DNA of 33,835 bases, taken from positions 1 to 33,835 of the forward strand of contig JANXVU010000163.1 of NCBI GenBank assembly GCA_025351485.1, written 5' to 3'. The notes under the pieces are model-generated. The model was not told the origin of the DNA. It saw only the letters and a list, made by a program, of their open reading frames with translations, and searched no databases. The position numbers were made by a program, and so were the translations under genes. Shown here piece by piece: positions 1 to 7,699 of the stretch (position 1 is the stretch's first letter; the number at the start of each line of letters is the position of its first letter). Source of the stretch: Candidatus Eiseniibacteriota bacterium (GTDB lineage Bacteria > Eisenbacteria > RBG-16-71-46 > JACRLI01).

Positions 1-633
1 GTGGTCGAGCACCTCGATCCCCATGATCCTTCCGGCCTGCACCAGCCGGCCCGTGAGCTGCACGTCCTCTTCGCTGGCGCTGGGATCGCCCGACGGATGA
101 TTGTGCACCAGGATGACCGCCGCCGCGGACTCTCCCACCGCGGGCTGGAACACTTCCCGCGGGTGCACCAGGCTGGCGTTGAGGGTCCCGATGGAAATCG
201 TTTCCTGCTTGATCACCTGGTGGCGCGCATTCAGGAACAACGCCAGAAAATGCTCCTTGCGCGCCCGGCGGATGGAACGCACCAGGCGCACCACGTCCTC
301 CGGCCCGCGGACGCTGGGCGGCGCCTCGGGATCCTCGCGGGCGAACAGCCTGCGGCCCAGTTCCACCGCCGCGGCCAGCCGCGCGGCCTTGGCGGCCTTC
401 ACGCCGGGCACCCGGGCCAGTTCGGCCGGCCCCCGGCTGGCCAGCGAGGCCAGCCCTTCGGCCAGCAGCAGCCGGGCAGTTTCTCCCGAACCCATGCCTC
501 GCACGCCGCTCCCCAGCACCAGGCTGAGCAGGTCCTGCTCCGAGAGCGCCGCGGCGCCCCGCTCCAGCAGCCTTTCCCGGGGCCGCTCCACCCGGGGCAT
601 TTCGCTCACCTTCATGGGCCAAGCACGCGTCAT
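1..633 (-). CDS. radC: RadC family JAB-domain protein (3' end outside window)
   Basis: The minus strand reads 211 codons without a stop up to the window edge, so the C-terminus is missing. The N-terminal part (about residues 15-95) resembles the RadC helix-hairpin-helix region (RERLLERGAAALSEQDLLS, then VPGVKAAKAARL). The second part is the JAB/MPN-like domain, with the metal-binding signature HNHPSGDPSASEED near residue 176. The family is called a DNA repair protein, but its biochemical role is poorly settled; the JAB fold suggests a metal-dependent hydrolase. I chose the ATG at 633 because AGGAAAG lies 7 nt upstream; an internal ATG at 615 is the alternative. The gene is divergent from the secreted protein at 700. 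Family assignment is firm, function is not. Confidence 0.93.
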   Translation of the reverse strand, partial: MTRAWPMKVSEMPRVERPRERLLERGAAALSEQDLLSLVLGSGVRGMGSGETARLLLAEGLASLASRGPAELARVPGVKAAKAARLAAAVELGRRLFAREDPEAPPSVRGPEDVVRLVRSIRRARKEHFLALFLNARHQVIKQETISIGTLNASLVHPREVFQPAVGESAAAVILVHNHPSGDPSASEEDVQLTGRLVQAGRIMGIEVLDH

Positions 634-658
634 TGGATGACTTTCCTGGGGGGTCGGA

Positions 659-687
659 TTGACAGGGGCCGGGAGGTGCCTTAGAAT
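659..687 (+). promoter_or_regulatory. Sigma-70-type promoter of the gene at 700
   Basis: TTGACA at 659-664, a spacer of exactly 17 bp, and TAGAAT at 682-687. The -35 is a perfect consensus match and the -10 matches 5 of 6. The predicted transcription start is near 694, only about 6 nt before the ATG at 700, and there is no Shine-Dalgarno sequence. The transcript is therefore probably leaderless or nearly so. Confidence 0.75.
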
Positions 688-699
688 TCCGACTATCTT

Positions 700-1596
700 A
701 TGCGTCCACTTCCCCGCTGGATCCTTGCCTTGGCCCTGCTTCCGGCTCTTACCCCCGGAGTCCTGAAAGCCCAAGGCAGCCCCACGCCCGGCCCGCCCAT
801 CGTCAGTGGCGCCGGACTGGTCGACTTTTCCAATCCGGCCAGGCTCAAACCCGGCCAGTGGGTCACTTACAAGGTCAGCGCCTACGAAGCCGGCCAGGTC
901 CGCGAAAGCACCCAGAAGATTTCCGTCGCGGGATTCGTGACCTACAACGGCGAGAAGTGCGTGTGGATCGAAACCGAATTCGCGCCCAAGGGCTCCGACC
1001 CGACCTGGTGCCAGACCCTCATCTCCCTGGCGATTTCCAAGGCTCCGGGCCACGACTACGTCAAGGCCATGCCCGCGAACCAGCGCAAGGTCCACACCTA
1101 CAAGGGAGGGGGCGAGGTTTCCGAGCTCGACTTTCCAAGGGTGGAGACCATGAAATCCCAACCGAACCCCGACGTTTCCCAGAACCTGAAGGATTCGCGG
1201 GACACGCTGCCGGCCACCGACGTGATCACCGACGCCGGAAAGTTCCATGCGCTGCCCGCCCGCTACAGCCGGGACGCGCACTTCGTGGTGAAGGACAAGG
1301 CCGGCGGCCGGATGTACCGCCGGCAGGTCGAGGAACAGGTCAGTTACCTGGCGAAACAGATTCCGGTCACCGGCATGGCCAAGCAGACCTACTCTCTGAG
1401 CCTGGTGATTGCTCCGATCCCCACGGACAAGACCGACGACTACGTGCCGCCGGCCGCCCCGCAGGGGCTCCGGCGCGAGGCCGTCGCGATCGCGTTCGGC
1501 ACAGGCGCCAAGTCGGCGTTCCCGAAAAATGCCAGAATCGTGCCGATGAATGTCCCCACCCAGAGCATCAGCCCACCCTCGGGCGGCGGCCGCTAG
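700..1596 (+). CDS. Secreted protein of unknown function
   Basis: 298 residues. The first 25 form a Sec signal peptide (basic start MRPLPR, hydrophobic core, likely cleavage after KAQ or nearby). I do not recognise the mature domain. It is polar, with patches such as LKPGQWVTYKVSAYEAG and GEKCVWIETEF that suggest a beta-rich fold, two cysteines about 20 residues apart (near 87 and 108), and a Pro/Gly-rich low-complexity end. The start is fixed by the promoter at 659-687 rather than by a ribosome binding site. The stop TAG (1594-1596) overlaps the stop of convergent ftsY inside one CTAG. It is probably periplasmic or surface-located; no function can be inferred from the neighbours. Confidence 0.8.
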   Translation: MRPLPRWILALALLPALTPGVLKAQGSPTPGPPIVSGAGLVDFSNPARLKPGQWVTYKVSAYEAGQVRESTQKISVAGFVTYNGEKCVWIETEFAPKGSDPTWCQTLISLAISKAPGHDYVKAMPANQRKVHTYKGGGEVSELDFPRVETMKSQPNPDVSQNLKDSRDTLPATDVITDAGKFHALPARYSRDAHFVVKDKAGGRMYRRQVEEQVSYLAKQIPVTGMAKQTYSLSLVIAPIPTDKTDDYVPPAAPQGLRREAVAIAFGTGAKSAFPKNARIVPMNVPTQSISPPSGGGR

Positions 1597-2537
1597 GCCC
1601 GCCCGGCGCCCGCCGCTTCCAGCCCGAACAGCCCCCGGGCAAAAGCGTCCGGATCGAAGTCCACCAGGTCATCGATACCTTCTCCCACCCCGATCATCTT
1701 GACCGGAAGCTTCAGTTCGGCGGCGATGGCCACCACGATGCCTCCGCGGGCCGTGCCGTCCAGCTTGGTCACCACCAGTCCCGAGACTTCCACGTCCTTG
1801 TAGAACTGGTGCGCCTGCGCGAGGCCGTTCTGGCCGGTCACCGCGTCCAGCACCAGCCAGGTCTCGTGCGGCGAGCCGGGGTATTCGCGGGCCAGGATGC
1901 GGCGGATTTTTCGCACCTCTTCCATCAGGTTGACCTTGTTGTGCAGGCGGCCGGCGGTGTCGAACAGGGCCACGTCGTAGTGGCGGGCCTGGGCGGCCTT
2001 GATGCCGTCGAAGGCCACCGCGGCCGGATCGGCGCCCTCCTTCTGGCGCAGGATCTCGCACCCCGCGCGCTCCGCCCAGATCTCCAGCTGCTCGGCGGCG
2101 GCGGCGCGAAAGGTGTCGCAGGCCACCATCAACACCCGCTTGTTTTCCAGCCGCAAGCGGCGCGCCACCTTGCCGATGGTGGTGGTCTTGCCCACGCCGT
2201 TGACCCCCACGACCAGGACCACCGCGGGCCGGGCTTCTACCGCGAGCAAGGGGCCGCCCGAGCCGGCTTCGCGCAGGACCGCGGCCACTTCGTCGGCCAG
2301 CCACTGGCGCACCTCTTCCGCCGAAGCTTCGTCCTGGCCGCGGGCTCTCTGGCGCAGGCTCTTCATCAGCCGCTCGGCGGTGCCGAGCCCCACGTCCGAC
2401 ATGAGAAGGCGCTCCTCGAGATCCTCGAGAAGCGCCTCGTCCAGCTTGACCCGGCCGGGAAGAATGCTGCTGAGCCCGGTTTCCAGCGTCTCGCGCGTCT
2501 TGCGGAGCCCGGCCTTGATCTTGTCAAAAAGTCCCAT
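1593..2537 (-). CDS. ftsY: Signal recognition particle receptor FtsY
   Basis: 314 residues. This is the SRP-receptor GTPase that docks ribosome-nascent chain-Ffh complexes at the membrane for co-translational insertion. The N-domain helical bundle (1-100) precedes the G domain: P-loop [10 protein letters not shown] at 111-120, DTFRAAA at 141-147, DTAGR at 193-197, [10 protein letters not shown] at 257-266. It lacks the long acidic A domain of E. coli FtsY and begins directly with the amphipathic [14 protein letters not shown] helix, as in many non-enteric bacteria. The ATG lies 3 nt after the smc stop, so the two genes are surely co-transcribed; smc-ftsY is a widespread pairing. The C-terminus converges on the gene at 700-1596. 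Confidence 0.97.
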   Translation of the reverse strand: MGLFDKIKAGLRKTRETLETGLSSILPGRVKLDEALLEDLEERLLMSDVGLGTAERLMKSLRQRARGQDEASAEEVRQWLADEVAAVLREAGSGGPLLAVEARPAVVLVVGVNGVGKTTTIGKVARRLRLENKRVLMVACDTFRAAAAEQLEIWAERAGCEILRQKEGADPAAVAFDGIKAAQARHYDVALFDTAGRLHNKVNLMEEVRKIRRILAREYPGSPHETWLVLDAVTGQNGLAQAHQFYKDVEVSGLVVTKLDGTARGGIVVAIAAELKLPVKMIGVGEGIDDLVDFDPDAFARGLFGLEAAGAGRA

Positions 2538-2540
2538 GCG

Positions 2541-5500
2541 CTAACCGAGTACCGGTTCCTCCGGGGCCGCGGATTCGGCCTGCGCTGAGGCCCCGGCCGG
2601 CTCCCCGCCGTTGCCGCCGCCCGGCTCCTCCACCCGGTCGAACTTGACCGAGACCAGCCTGGAGCAGCCCGGTTCGCCCATGGTCACGCCGTAGAGCACG
2701 TCGCAGGCTTCCATGGTGCGCTTATTGTGGGTGATCACCACGAACTGGGTATTGGCCGCAAAGTGCTTGAGCAAGGTCACGAACCGGTCGATGTTGGCGT
2801 CGTCCAGCGGCGCGTCCACTTCGTCCAGGATGCAGAACGGGCTGGGCTTGACCAGGTACACGCCGAACAGCAACGAGATGGCCGTGAGCGCGCGCTCGCC
2901 CGAGCTCAGGAGCGAGATGTTCTGCAGCCGCTTGCCGCGCGGGCGAGCCACGATCTCGATCTTGGCCTCGAGCGGGTCGTCGCCTTCCATCAGCAGATCC
3001 GCCTCGCCGCCCTCGAACACCGTGGTGAACACCTGGCGGAACTTTTCCCGCACTTCCTTGAACGTGGTCTGGACCATCTCGCGGGCCGAGGTGTTGATCT
3101 TTTCGATCACCTCCAGCAGCTGCGTGCGGGCCTGCACCAGGTCGTCGCGCTGGGTGGAAAGGAAGTCGTAGCGCTCCTTGCGCTTGATGTACTCGTCCAT
3201 GGCCAGCGGGTTCACCGGGCCCAGACCGCGGATGCGGGTCTTGAGCTGCGCGAGCTTCTCGGGCGTTTCGTCCTCCCGCGGTTCTTCCTGCTCGGCGAGC
3301 ACGTCCAGGTTCTCGAGCTCGTACTCCACCTTGAGACGGGCCAGCTCCTGCTCCAGAAGCCCTCGCACCTCGGAGTGCTCCAGCTCCATGGCGTGCACGG
3401 TCTCGCGTCCCGATTCAGCGGCGCGGCGCAGATCCTTGACCTGCACGTCCGCGAGCGCCTCGTCGGAGCGGCCATTCAGATGGGCGTTCTCAAGAGCCTG
3501 CAACTCCACGTGGCGGGCTTCGGTGAGCTTTTCCAGCTCGCCGGCGCGCAGGGACAGCGCGGTGTTTTCCTCCAGCAGCGCGGTGCGCTCGCCGAGACGC
3601 GCGGCTGCGTCGGTCGAGCGGGCGGAGAGCAGACTCTGCGTTCCCTCGAGGTTCGAGTCCACCTCGCTGCGGCGCGTGCCCAGCTCGCCCCGGCGCGTGT
3701 GCACCCGGGCCCATTCCACGCGCATTTCGGAGGCTTCGCGCTGGCATCGCTCGCGGCGCTCCTCGAGCTGCGAGAGCTGCTCCTCCAGCGAAGCGGCGAG
3801 CCCGCGGGCCTCCTCGGCCAGCAGGCTGCGGCTCACCAGCTGCAGCTCGCCGGAGTCCAGATCGGTCTTGAGCGCGTCGCGCTCGCGGGTGAGCTGCCCG
3901 GCTTCGGCGACCCGCGCCTCCAGGTCGCCTTCGCCGATCTTGCGGTCGGTCAGGACCCGGTTGAGCTGGCGCTCGGCCTCCAGCGCGGTTTCCTCGGTGG
4001 CGCTGCGGCGGGACTTGATCTGGGTCAGCTCGGTGCGGCAGCGGGCGAGCTCGCCTTCCACGTCTTCACGGGTCTTCATGATCCGCGCGAGCTCAGCGCG
4101 GGCAGCCTCGCCTTCGCGGACCAGATCGCGAATCTCGTGCTCCCGGTGCAGGATCTGGGTTCCCGAAGGGCCCGATCCCAGGTGCAGGCGGTGCGGTCCC
4201 CAGAATTCTCCCTGCGGAGTCAGAAAGCCCCACGGAGTGGAGGCGTAGCGCTCCGTCAGGCGGCGGGCAACGACGTCGCTCTCCACCAGCACCACGTGGC
4301 CCAGGAACATCTCGGACAGCGCCTCGAAACCCGCCTTGGCCCGGACCAGTCCGGCGGCGTGCCCCAGGACGCCCTCTTCGGCGGCGATCTCCTGCGGCAG
4401 GGCCACCGGCGCGTGGCGCGCCAGGCGCTCGAGCGGCACGAAGCTCGCGCGGCCCCTTTCTCCGTCCATCAGGAAGCCGCGCCCCTTGTAGGCGTCGTCG
4501 TCCCGGTCCACCACCACGGCCTGCAGGGCCGGGCCCATGAACACTTCCAGCGCATCCACCCACTCGCGCGGCACTTCCAGCAGGTCGGCCACCACGCCCC
4601 GGGCGCCGTGCCCGGAGCCGTCCTGGAACAGGGCCCGCACGCCGGCTTCGAATCCCTCGAAGCTCGACTTGAGCTCCTGCAGCGTGCGCAGGCGAGAGTC
4701 CACGGCGGCGGCGCGATCGCGCGCCACGCGCTCTTCTTCGAGCAGTCCCTCGGCCAGCACCCGCTGCGCGTGGGCGTGGGTCTCCAGTGCCGTCTCCTGC
4801 CCCTTCAGGTGCTCCAGCGCCTCGCGCTCCACCATCAGCGCCTCGGTGGCTTCCCCGGCGCGGGCTTCCACTTCGACCATCCGCGCGCGGATCGACTGCT
4901 CCTGCTCGGTCACTCGGCCCAGCTGCTCTTCGCAACGGGTGAGATAGTTGCGGATGCGTTCCAGCTCGCTCTTGCGCTGGATCTCTTCCTGCATCAGGTC
5001 GAGCGAGAGCTGCCGCTGCGAATTCAGGCCGTCGCGCTTTTCGCGCAGCGCTTCCTCGGCCTCCCGGAGCAGCGCCTCGTGCTGCTCGAGCAGCGCCTGC
5101 CGGTCGCTGAGCGTCTGGCTGAGTTCCACTTCTTCGGCCATCAGGCGACCGCGCTCGGATTCCAGCGCGGTGAGCTGCGCGACCATGCGGGCCTGGTCGG
5201 CCTCCCCCTGCTCCAGCTGGGCCAGCAGGCCCCGGGCGCGCTCTTCTCCCACCGCCAGGCGGTTCCGGGACTCGGAGAGCTCGGCCACCATGCGGTTGAA
5301 CTCGGCCTGCGCGGCGGACAGGGCTTTTTCGCCCTCCAGGACCTTCAGGCGGGCCTGCTCCAGTCCGGCTTCGGCGGTGGCCAGCGCGGTGGACTCGGCC
5401 TCCAGGCGCATCCGCATGGAAGCAAGCGTCCCTTCCAGTTCGGCCACCCGGAGCACCCGGGTCTTCTGCGCGTGGGCGGCCAGCCGCAGGTCCATGCCCT

Positions 5501-6167
5501 TGATCTCGATGTGCAATTTTTCCCAGCGGCGGGCCTTGCCGGCCTGGTAGCGCAGCGAGGTCAGTTCCTTTTCGATCTCCACCACCAGGTCGTTCACCCG
5601 GAGCAGGTCGCCCTCGGTGGCCTCGAGCTTGTTCAGGCTCTCGCGCTTGCGGGCCTTGTACTTGGTGATGCCGGCGGCCTCTTCGAACAGGAAGCGGCGC
5701 TGGTTGCTGCCGTCGGCCAGGATGTTGTCGACCATCTGGCGCTCGATCACCGAGTAGGCGTTGCTGCCCATGCCGGTGTCGAAGAACAGGTTCCGCACGT
5801 CCTTCAGGCGCACCGACTGCTTGTTGAGCAGGTACTGGCTCTCGCCGGAGCGGTAAATGCGGCGGCCCACCTGGAGTTCGGTGTATTCGGTGGGCAGGAT
5901 GTTCTTGGAATTGGAGATGGTGAGGATCGCTTCGGCCATGCCGAGCGGCTTGCGAGTGGAGGAGCCGCCGAAGATCACGTCCTCGGCCACGTCGCCTCGA
6001 AGGTGGCGCATGTTCTGCTCGCCCAGCACCCAGCGCAGGGCGTCGGAGATGTTCGTCTTGCCGCAACCGTTCGGCCCGATCACCCCGGTGATGCCGGGGC
6101 TCAGGCGCACTTCGATCTTTTCGGCGAACGATTTGAAGCCGAAGATCTCGAGCTTTTCAAGGAACAC
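2541..6167 (-). CDS. smc: Chromosome segregation ATPase SMC
   Basis: 1208 residues, normal for bacterial SMC. The N-terminal half ATPase has Walker A GPNGCGKTN at 31-39 and the Q-loop region SGESQYLLNKQ near 107-117. Two long coiled-coil arms (about 165-500 and 680-1010) flank a hinge whose core includes GFEAGVRALFQDG and GVVADLLEVP. The C-terminal half ATPase has the signature LSSGERALTA starting at 1087 and Walker B FCILDEVDAPLDDAN around 1111-1125. SMC homodimers with ScpA/ScpB load on DNA and extrude loops to organise and separate chromosomes; scpAB are not in this window. The start is GTG at 6167, with AAGGGGAC just upstream. A Gly/Ala/Glu-rich tail of about 25 residues follows the head. 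It lies 73 nt downstream of selA and 3 nt upstream of ftsY. Confidence 0.97.
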   Translation of the reverse strand: MFLEKLEIFGFKSFAEKIEVRLSPGITGVIGPNGCGKTNISDALRWVLGEQNMRHLRGDVAEDVIFGGSSTRKPLGMAEAILTISNSKNILPTEYTELQVGRRIYRSGESQYLLNKQSVRLKDVRNLFFDTGMGSNAYSVIERQMVDNILADGSNQRRFLFEEAAGITKYKARKRESLNKLEATEGDLLRVNDLVVEIEKELTSLRYQAGKARRWEKLHIEIKGMDLRLAAHAQKTRVLRVAELEGTLASMRMRLEAESTALATAEAGLEQARLKVLEGEKALSAAQAEFNRMVAELSESRNRLAVGEERARGLLAQLEQGEADQARMVAQLTALESERGRLMAEEVELSQTLSDRQALLEQHEALLREAEEALREKRDGLNSQRQLSLDLMQEEIQRKSELERIRNYLTRCEEQLGRVTEQEQSIRARMVEVEARAGEATEALMVEREALEHLKGQETALETHAHAQRVLAEGLLEEERVARDRAAAVDSRLRTLQELKSSFEGFEAGVRALFQDGSGHGARGVVADLLEVPREWVDALEVFMGPALQAVVVDRDDDAYKGRGFLMDGERGRASFVPLERLARHAPVALPQEIAAEEGVLGHAAGLVRAKAGFEALSEMFLGHVVLVESDVVARRLTERYASTPWGFLTPQGEFWGPHRLHLGSGPSGTQILHREHEIRDLVREGEAARAELARIMKTREDVEGELARCRTELTQIKSRRSATEETALEAERQLNRVLTDRKIGEGDLEARVAEAGQLTRERDALKTDLDSGELQLVSRSLLAEEARGLAASLEEQLSQLEERRERCQREASEMRVEWARVHTRRGELGTRRSEVDSNLEGTQSLLSARSTDAAARLGERTALLEENTALSLRAGELEKLTEARHVELQALENAHLNGRSDEALADVQVKDLRRAAESGRETVHAMELEHSEVRGLLEQELARLKVEYELENLDVLAEQEEPREDETPEKLAQLKTRIRGLGPVNPLAMDEYIKRKERYDFLSTQRDDLVQARTQLLEVIEKINTSAREMVQTTFKEVREKFRQVFTTVFEGGEADLLMEGDDPLEAKIEIVARPRGKRLQNISLLSSGERALTAISLLFGVYLVKPSPFCILDEVDAPLDDANIDRFVTLLKHFAANTQFVVITHNKRTMEACDVLYGVTMGEPGCSRLVSVKFDRVEEPGGGNGGEPAGASAQAESAAPEEPVLG

Positions 6168-6240
6168 GTGCGTCCCCTTGCGGCGGATACGGCATCCCCA
6201 GCCGTTCCGCGGATGATGGTCCCATGCGCGCCATGGACGG

Positions 6241-7647
6241 CTAATGCCGTTCCAGGGCTCGGCGCAGGGCTTCGATGAGCTGCGGATCCTCGTTCGGGGA
6301 GATAGTCCGAAGATCCATCTTCAGCGCTCCGTCCTGGATTCGCGCCACGACCGGTGGGCGGCCGGCGCGAAGTGACTTCTCGATGCGGGCGAGCACTCTG
6401 CCGGGCCCCACGATGGCCACGATCCGGCTCTCGAGGAGCTTCACGGGCATGGCGCCGCCGCCGACCTGGGACTGGTCCGTCCGGACCTCGACCGTGAGGC
6501 CTTCCGGGACCACCGGGCGAAGGGCTTCGACCACCATGCCGGCCCGCCGCTCCAGTTCCTCCACCGGGGCCAGGAGCGCGCGAAAGAGTGGCAATTCGGC
6601 GCGCGCCCTGTCCGGGTCAAGATACAAGCGCAGCGTGGCTTCCAGGGCCGCCAGGGTCAGCTTGTCCAGGCGTACGGCCCGGGCCAGAGGATGGCGGCGC
6701 AAAGCCTCCACCCAAGGGCGGCGCCCCAGGACGAGACCCGACTGGGGCCCTCCCAGGAGCTTATCCCCGCTGCATAGAATAAGGTCGAAACCAATGCGGA
6801 GACATTGCCGTAACGTGGGCTCGGGCGCAAGCCCAAATTGGGCCGAATCCAGCATCAGGCCGCTCCCCAGGTCGAAAACCACCGGGATCTTCCGGCGGCG
6901 CCCCAGGGCCACCAGCTCGGCCGAATCCACCTCTTCCGTGAAGCCCCGGACCTCGAAGTTGGAGCGGTGCACCTTGAGCAGCATCCGGGTGTTCTTGTTG
7001 ATCGCCCTGGCATAGTCCGAGATCCGCGTGCGGTTGGTGGTTCCCACCTCCTTGAGGTGCGCCCCGCCGGCCTCCATGATGTCGGGCATCCGGAACGAGC
7101 CGCCGATCTCCACCAGCTCCCCGCGGGAGACGATCACCTCGCCGTCCTTCGCGAGCGCCGCCAGGGCCAGCAGCGTGGCGGCCGCGCAGTTGTTCACCGC
7201 GATCGCCGCGGGCGCCCCGGTGAGCTCGCGCAAGAGCGATTCCACGTGGGCCTGCCGGGAGCCGCGCGTTCCCTTGGCGAGGTCGAACTCAAGGTTGTTG
7301 TAGCCGGAGGCGGTGGCCTGGATCGCCTGGAGCGCGGCGGGGGCCAACGGCACGCGGCCGAGATTGGTGTGGACGATGATGCCGGTGGCATTGAGGACGG
7401 GGCGAAGACTGGGCTCGAGCGCGGCAAGGGCGCGCTCGCGAGCCGAGGCCAGGAGCGCTTCGTCCCCTGGATAGGCCGATCCGGATTTGAGCGCGGCGCG
7501 TGCGGCGGCCAGCGAGGCGCGGACCGCCCCGGCCAGCACCGAACGGGGCGCTCCGGCGAGCTCATCCTCCAGCGGCCGGAGCAGCCGGTCCACCGGGGGA
7601 AGCTGGGAATAGTCGGGTTTGGGGACCCGGGAAGCGGCGCGGCTCAT
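6241..7647 (-). CDS. selA: L-seryl-tRNA(Sec) selenium transferase SelA
   Basis: 468 residues, usual length. SelA is a decameric PLP enzyme that converts seryl-tRNA(Sec) to selenocysteyl-tRNA(Sec) using selenophosphate. The N-terminal helical domain (PPVDRLLRPLEDEL) is followed by the family motifs NATGIIVHTNLGRVPL (86-101), GYNNLEFDLAKGTRGSR (115-131), VNNCAAATLLAL and VGTTNRTRISDYA. The PLP-binding lysine is K296 in CSGDKLLGGPQSG. It implies that selenoproteins exist in this genome, and one lies at 20750-20977. selB, selD and tRNA-Sec are not in the window. No Shine-Dalgarno precedes the ATG at 7647; a TATCAT box ends 8 nt before it. Its neighbours (Ser/Thr kinase upstream, smc downstream) are not selenium genes, so the position is unusual compared with common selAB operons. 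Confidence 0.96.
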   Translation of the reverse strand: MSRAASRVPKPDYSQLPPVDRLLRPLEDELAGAPRSVLAGAVRASLAAARAALKSGSAYPGDEALLASARERALAALEPSLRPVLNATGIIVHTNLGRVPLAPAALQAIQATASGYNNLEFDLAKGTRGSRQAHVESLLRELTGAPAAIAVNNCAAATLLALAALAKDGEVIVSRGELVEIGGSFRMPDIMEAGGAHLKEVGTTNRTRISDYARAINKNTRMLLKVHRSNFEVRGFTEEVDSAELVALGRRRKIPVVFDLGSGLMLDSAQFGLAPEPTLRQCLRIGFDLILCSGDKLLGGPQSGLVLGRRPWVEALRRHPLARAVRLDKLTLAALEATLRLYLDPDRARAELPLFRALLAPVEELERRAGMVVEALRPVVPEGLTVEVRTDQSQVGGGAMPVKLLESRIVAIVGPGRVLARIEKSLRAGRPPVVARIQDGALKMDLRTISPNEDPQLIEALRRALERH

Positions 7648-7655
7648 GAGGGGGA

Positions 7656-7661
7656 ATGATA
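7656..7661 (-). promoter_or_regulatory. Possible -10 box (TATCAT) in front of selA
   Basis: TATCAT on the minus strand ends 8 nt before the selA ATG. I see no convincing -35 at 16-18 bp spacing, and no ribosome binding site between box and start. The arrangement fits a leaderless transcript, but the lack of a -35 makes it tentative; selA could also be read through from the kinase gene, 52 nt upstream. Confidence 0.35.
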
Positions 7662-7699
7662 CACCACGGCAGCGCCTGCCGCCGCACCAACCCGTTGAA

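Noticed and set aside
2727-6278. Plus-strand open frame of about 1180 codons opposite smc
   Set aside because: Fully antisense to a clear SMC protein; its His/Gln/Leu-rich translation has no domain pattern. Long antisense frames are common in high-GC genes with strong third-position bias.
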